Source of the DNA: Symbiodinium natans
Taxonomy: Eukaryota; Sar; Dinophyceae; Suessiales; Symbiodiniaceae
Reading direction: 5' to 3'
Assembly: GCA_905221605.1 (NCBI GenBank)
Contig: CAJNDS010000247.1
Location: 580,638 to 644,637, forward strand
DNA: 64,000 nucleotides
The notes below the pieces were generated by a model. It was not told the DNA's origin. It searched no databases and worked only from the letters and a program-made list of their open reading frames with translations. Below, one piece after another: positions 61,496 to 64,000 of the stretch. Position 1 is the stretch's first letter. Each line of letters opens with the position of its first letter. A program made the position numbers and the translations under genes.

Positions 61496-62599
61496 TCAGA
61501 ACAATTTTGACCGAACGAAAGGTTATCTTCAAGAAAGGAAAGAGTGAGACTTTGAATGCATACACTGGCAAAACTGATTTGCTGCCCTAGAGCGGAATGA
61601 TTTAGAAGTACATCTCTACAAAGTCGGTCCTGGAGCTTACATGAATGCAACTGCTTAACGGGTCTATCTCATGATAGTCAGTAGCTGAGATTTTGTCACG
61701 AGAAAGAGTGCGCGTCGTCGGGTGGAGAAAACGTGCTGTGTGTCTGTACATGTCCGAATATTGGAAGGTGCAATCGGTTCATAAGGACACCACCACTTCA
61801 CAAAAAACAACTCTCGTGGACAACAGAACAGCACGAATGCGTAAGTGGCTGCATTTGAGAAACAAAAAAACCGACGACGGCCGAAAGTGATGGAACAGTT
61901 CGGTATCATGCATCAATGTGCCGATTGGGGGTTTCAGGTTGGCCAAGACGGGTGTTGGATTTCGGAAGGAGACGCATTAATTTACTTAGTTACAGCATTC
62001 AGGACTTGGAGGGCTTATGTCGGATTGCAGAAGCACGCAACTGCAGAAAGCTACTCCAATACTTGGGATTTCAACAGGTGATGCGGATTTCGGGTTGCAG
62101 AAGGATATAGCAGGAGTTTCGGGTTGCAAAAGATGGCACATCAAGATGTTTTTCAATAGCACGTGGGATTTGAAGGGTGATAGGGTATCCAGGTGATTCA
62201 ATAGAGGGGGGAGGGGTTGCATATACACAGAAATATATATGTATATATGTATATATATATATATACACCTCTCTAAGCCGACAAATATAGGTACGAGTAC
62301 AACTTTAACGCTACGCGACTCGCCTCGGCCGGGGCCTGTTACTGTCGAGAGGACATGCAGTTCATGCGCACACCTGTCGCCTAGGGGCGGGGACGTAGCT
62401 CGTCCAAGTACACATGGCGAAAGTGCCCGAAGCTTGAGCCCTGAAACCATGGAGGCAAGGAGAGGACGCGGAATCCATGCGGCATAGTGTCAGCAAGAAG
62501 AGGAAGTAGCTGGAAGGGACCCACACCACAAAAAATCAAGGAAAACATGAAGAGGAAAGTGGGTGGGTTTGGCGACCCGGCCATTGGTGCGGGTGGACA

Positions 62600-62715
62600 G
62601 GGTGGGCGGTTGGGGAGGGGGATGGGGTCGCGGCGGGGGGGTGGGGCGGGGCGGGGGGGGGGGTGGTCCCGCTCCTGCACACCTGTCGCTGGGGTGGGGG
62701 GGGGGAGTACGAATT
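62600..62715. repeat. G-rich low-complexity block
   Basis: Runs of G interrupted by T, A or C. Frames across it (glycine/arginine or proline) are artefacts. Confidence 0.85.
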
Positions 62716-63261
62716 CCAGACAAAAAAGTCGCAAACAAAGCTGTAGGGCATTTTGTGCTACCCATACACCTATGGCCCGAGCTCGGCGGATTTTGCGCAT
62801 ATGCACATGAGTTTACGTATGCATATACATATACAGAAACAAGTAAGCAGGCTTATATACTAATGTGTTCATCAATGCATACTAGTCGTCGTTGTAGGAG
62901 TTCACTGGCCTGAGGACGCTCTACACGGTCTCGATTGGCGAGGTGCTGCCATGAGTATGAGAGAGTGGTTCGTAGGACGAGGCTTGTAGCTGATGTCAGT
63001 CAACCCTATGAGGTTACAATGTGCTATCATGTGTATTGGTTTTAGGCTTTTTCGAGCTTAGGGTTTCGACGTTTTGGTTCACAACACTATTTCAGCAACT
63101 TTGGGGGCTTCATGGAGCTTCACAGGCTTTCTTTGTTCGGCTTTTCTTCTGGTCACTGTCTTTTGTGGCAGGGGCAGCCGTAGAGGGCTTTGTTTGATTG
63201 TCGGAACGCAGGCCATGTCCTGTGGAGATCAGTCGATCGACGAAGGAAGCGAGGCTGCAAG

Positions 63262-63409
63262 GTTGCATTCTATTGCATCGCATGGGGCATGTGGCATGCG
63301 CCCTAGCTCATGACATCCCAACCGAGGTCCCATGGCACGCCCATGAGACCAGTGAGGAAGTTTTGCGATGCCTGGCCGGCACCGGCACGATCTACTGCGG
63401 TGACATGGT
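63262..63409 (+). CDS. Cupin exon with motif 1
   Basis: TGCAAG|GT opens the exon, reading CILLHRMGHVACALAHDI and on to the H-x-H motif. It is the longest recognised exon of the multi-exon genes except those of the paralogue gene. A GA donor follows. Confidence 0.82.
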
Positions 63410-63674
63410 GAAGGATCCATGTTGCAGCCTTCAGCTTTTGATTCTTTCCTCGGGCCATGTAGCGCTGACAGGACTTCCTTCCGGGTGTCACTGTGTGCTG
63501 GGCTGAGAGTTTGTGAGGCGTGCCAAGAAGCCGATCAAAAAAAGAAGCCTAAGCCCCGAGCCCTTCACACACCCCTAAGAAGTGCAGAGAGAGCTGCCAA
63601 GGCTGGTTCCCAAACAGACGCCGCATCGAATCGTGAACCTCTCTCCGTCCGAGAAGCTCCGTGGTTTGAGCAAG
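63262..63674 (+). CDS. Cupin-domain protein, two exons, partial
   Basis: Exons 63262-63409 and 63602-63674. The first carries cupin motif 1: PWHAHETSEEVLRCLAGTG, with H-x-H-x4-E-x6-G spacing, followed by IYCGDMV. The second carries cupin motif 2: LVPKQTPHRIVNLS then PSEKLRGL, with P-H and N at the expected places. Joining through a GA donor (GAAGGA at 63410) and AAG|G acceptor gives GDMVLVPKQTPH in frame, exactly the usual cupin sequence between the two motifs. The His/Glu residues would bind a divalent metal. The enzyme type cannot be told from the fold; cupins include dioxygenases, epimerases and storage proteins. The remainder lies to the left (unfound) and beyond the right edge. Confidence 0.85.
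63602..63674 (+). CDS. Cupin exon with motif 2
   Basis: CCAAG|G opens LVPKQTPHRIVNLSPSEKL then RGLSK, with G/C-rich third positions. A GA donor (GAGGCT) follows at 63675. Confidence 0.82.
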
Positions 63675-64000
63675 GAGGCTAGAGTTCAGGATGTTTTTCG
63701 GGACAGGGGTTTTTGATTTGAGAGCGTCAGGGCTTGCTGTAAGGTTTCATGTGGGCTTTTGGAGGGGAACTGGGGGGGGGGGGGGGCTTTGGAAAACCAA
63801 GGTGTCGGAACCCGTAATTATTCCCTGAAACCCAGTACCGATACCTGAAGCCTGAAACCCTCTAGAACCCTAGAGCCCGAATGCACCACGACCAACTCCC
63901 AAGCCAATCCTAGGATTCCCCGCCATTTCAGGGCTCAGCCCAATTGCCCAAGACCAGGCTATGGCTCTCCTGGACACTGTCCCCTCCGCAGTCCACACAG

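Larger units (their letters stand above)
57700..63255. other. Stretch without assigned exons
   Basis: The stretch contains an (AC/TA)n tract at 58800-58885, a truncated family 2 element (60889-60968), a TTTAGGG array (60569-60615), a non-telomeric section (61190-62220) with a distant inverted repeat, a (TA)n tract (62226-62265) and a G-rich block (62600-62715). A short island AKFWGNVFGGHGAVPKQ at 57966-58016 after GCTGAG|G could be an exon but is isolated. Confidence 0.5.

Overview
The window looks like nuclear DNA of a dinoflagellate. Four observations support this. Plant/alveolate-type telomere heptamers (TTTAGGG/CCCTAAA) are scattered through the whole window in both orientations. Every coding exon I can recognise is on the + strand, as expected for unidirectional dinoflagellate gene blocks. 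Exons are tiny (about 15-150 nt) and separated by introns of hundreds to thousands of bases. Intron 3' ends are consistently AG followed by G, while intron 5' ends are mostly GC or GA and only sometimes GT, which is the known dinoflagellate splice signature. I saw no rRNA, tRNA, CRISPR array or spliced-leader gene.

Layout. 1-11 kb: telomere-like repeat arrays with a few unassigned exon-like islands. 11.3-15.2 kb: a gene for the ribosome maturation factor SBDS/Sdo1 split into microexons. 19.3-20.6 kb: exons of a U1-type C2H2 zinc-finger protein of the REI1/ZNF622 or VMS1/ANKZF1 kind. 24.0-45.2 kb: exons, in correct domain order, of an ABC1/COQ8/ADCK atypical kinase. One intron of that gene is about 13 kb and holds a complete Ty1/copia retrotransposon (29,032-37,249), an intronless unknown gene (38,577-39,068) and another exon-like island. 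The retrotransposon has identical 136-bp LTRs, a 5-bp target duplication and a methyltransferase-like domain, and it sits inside an older short inverted-repeat element. 46.9-49.8 kb: five exon-like islands of unknown identity. 50.9-51.7 kb: an intron-containing paralogue of the 38.6-kb gene. 53.5-54.3 kb: a very AT-rich block. 63.26-63.67 kb: two exons of a cupin protein at the right edge.

Four families of short palindromic elements (MITE-like) recur. The most striking large-scale structure is that CCCTAAA-strand arrays tend to lie just upstream of exons and TTTAGGG-strand arrays just downstream. A typical intron therefore runs TTTAGGG to CCCTAAA, so its two halves are complementary and could fold back to bring the splice sites together.

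Exon boundaries were set by reading frame, family alignment from memory and the AG|G rule. No transcript data were available, so individual junctions, especially microexons, are inferences.
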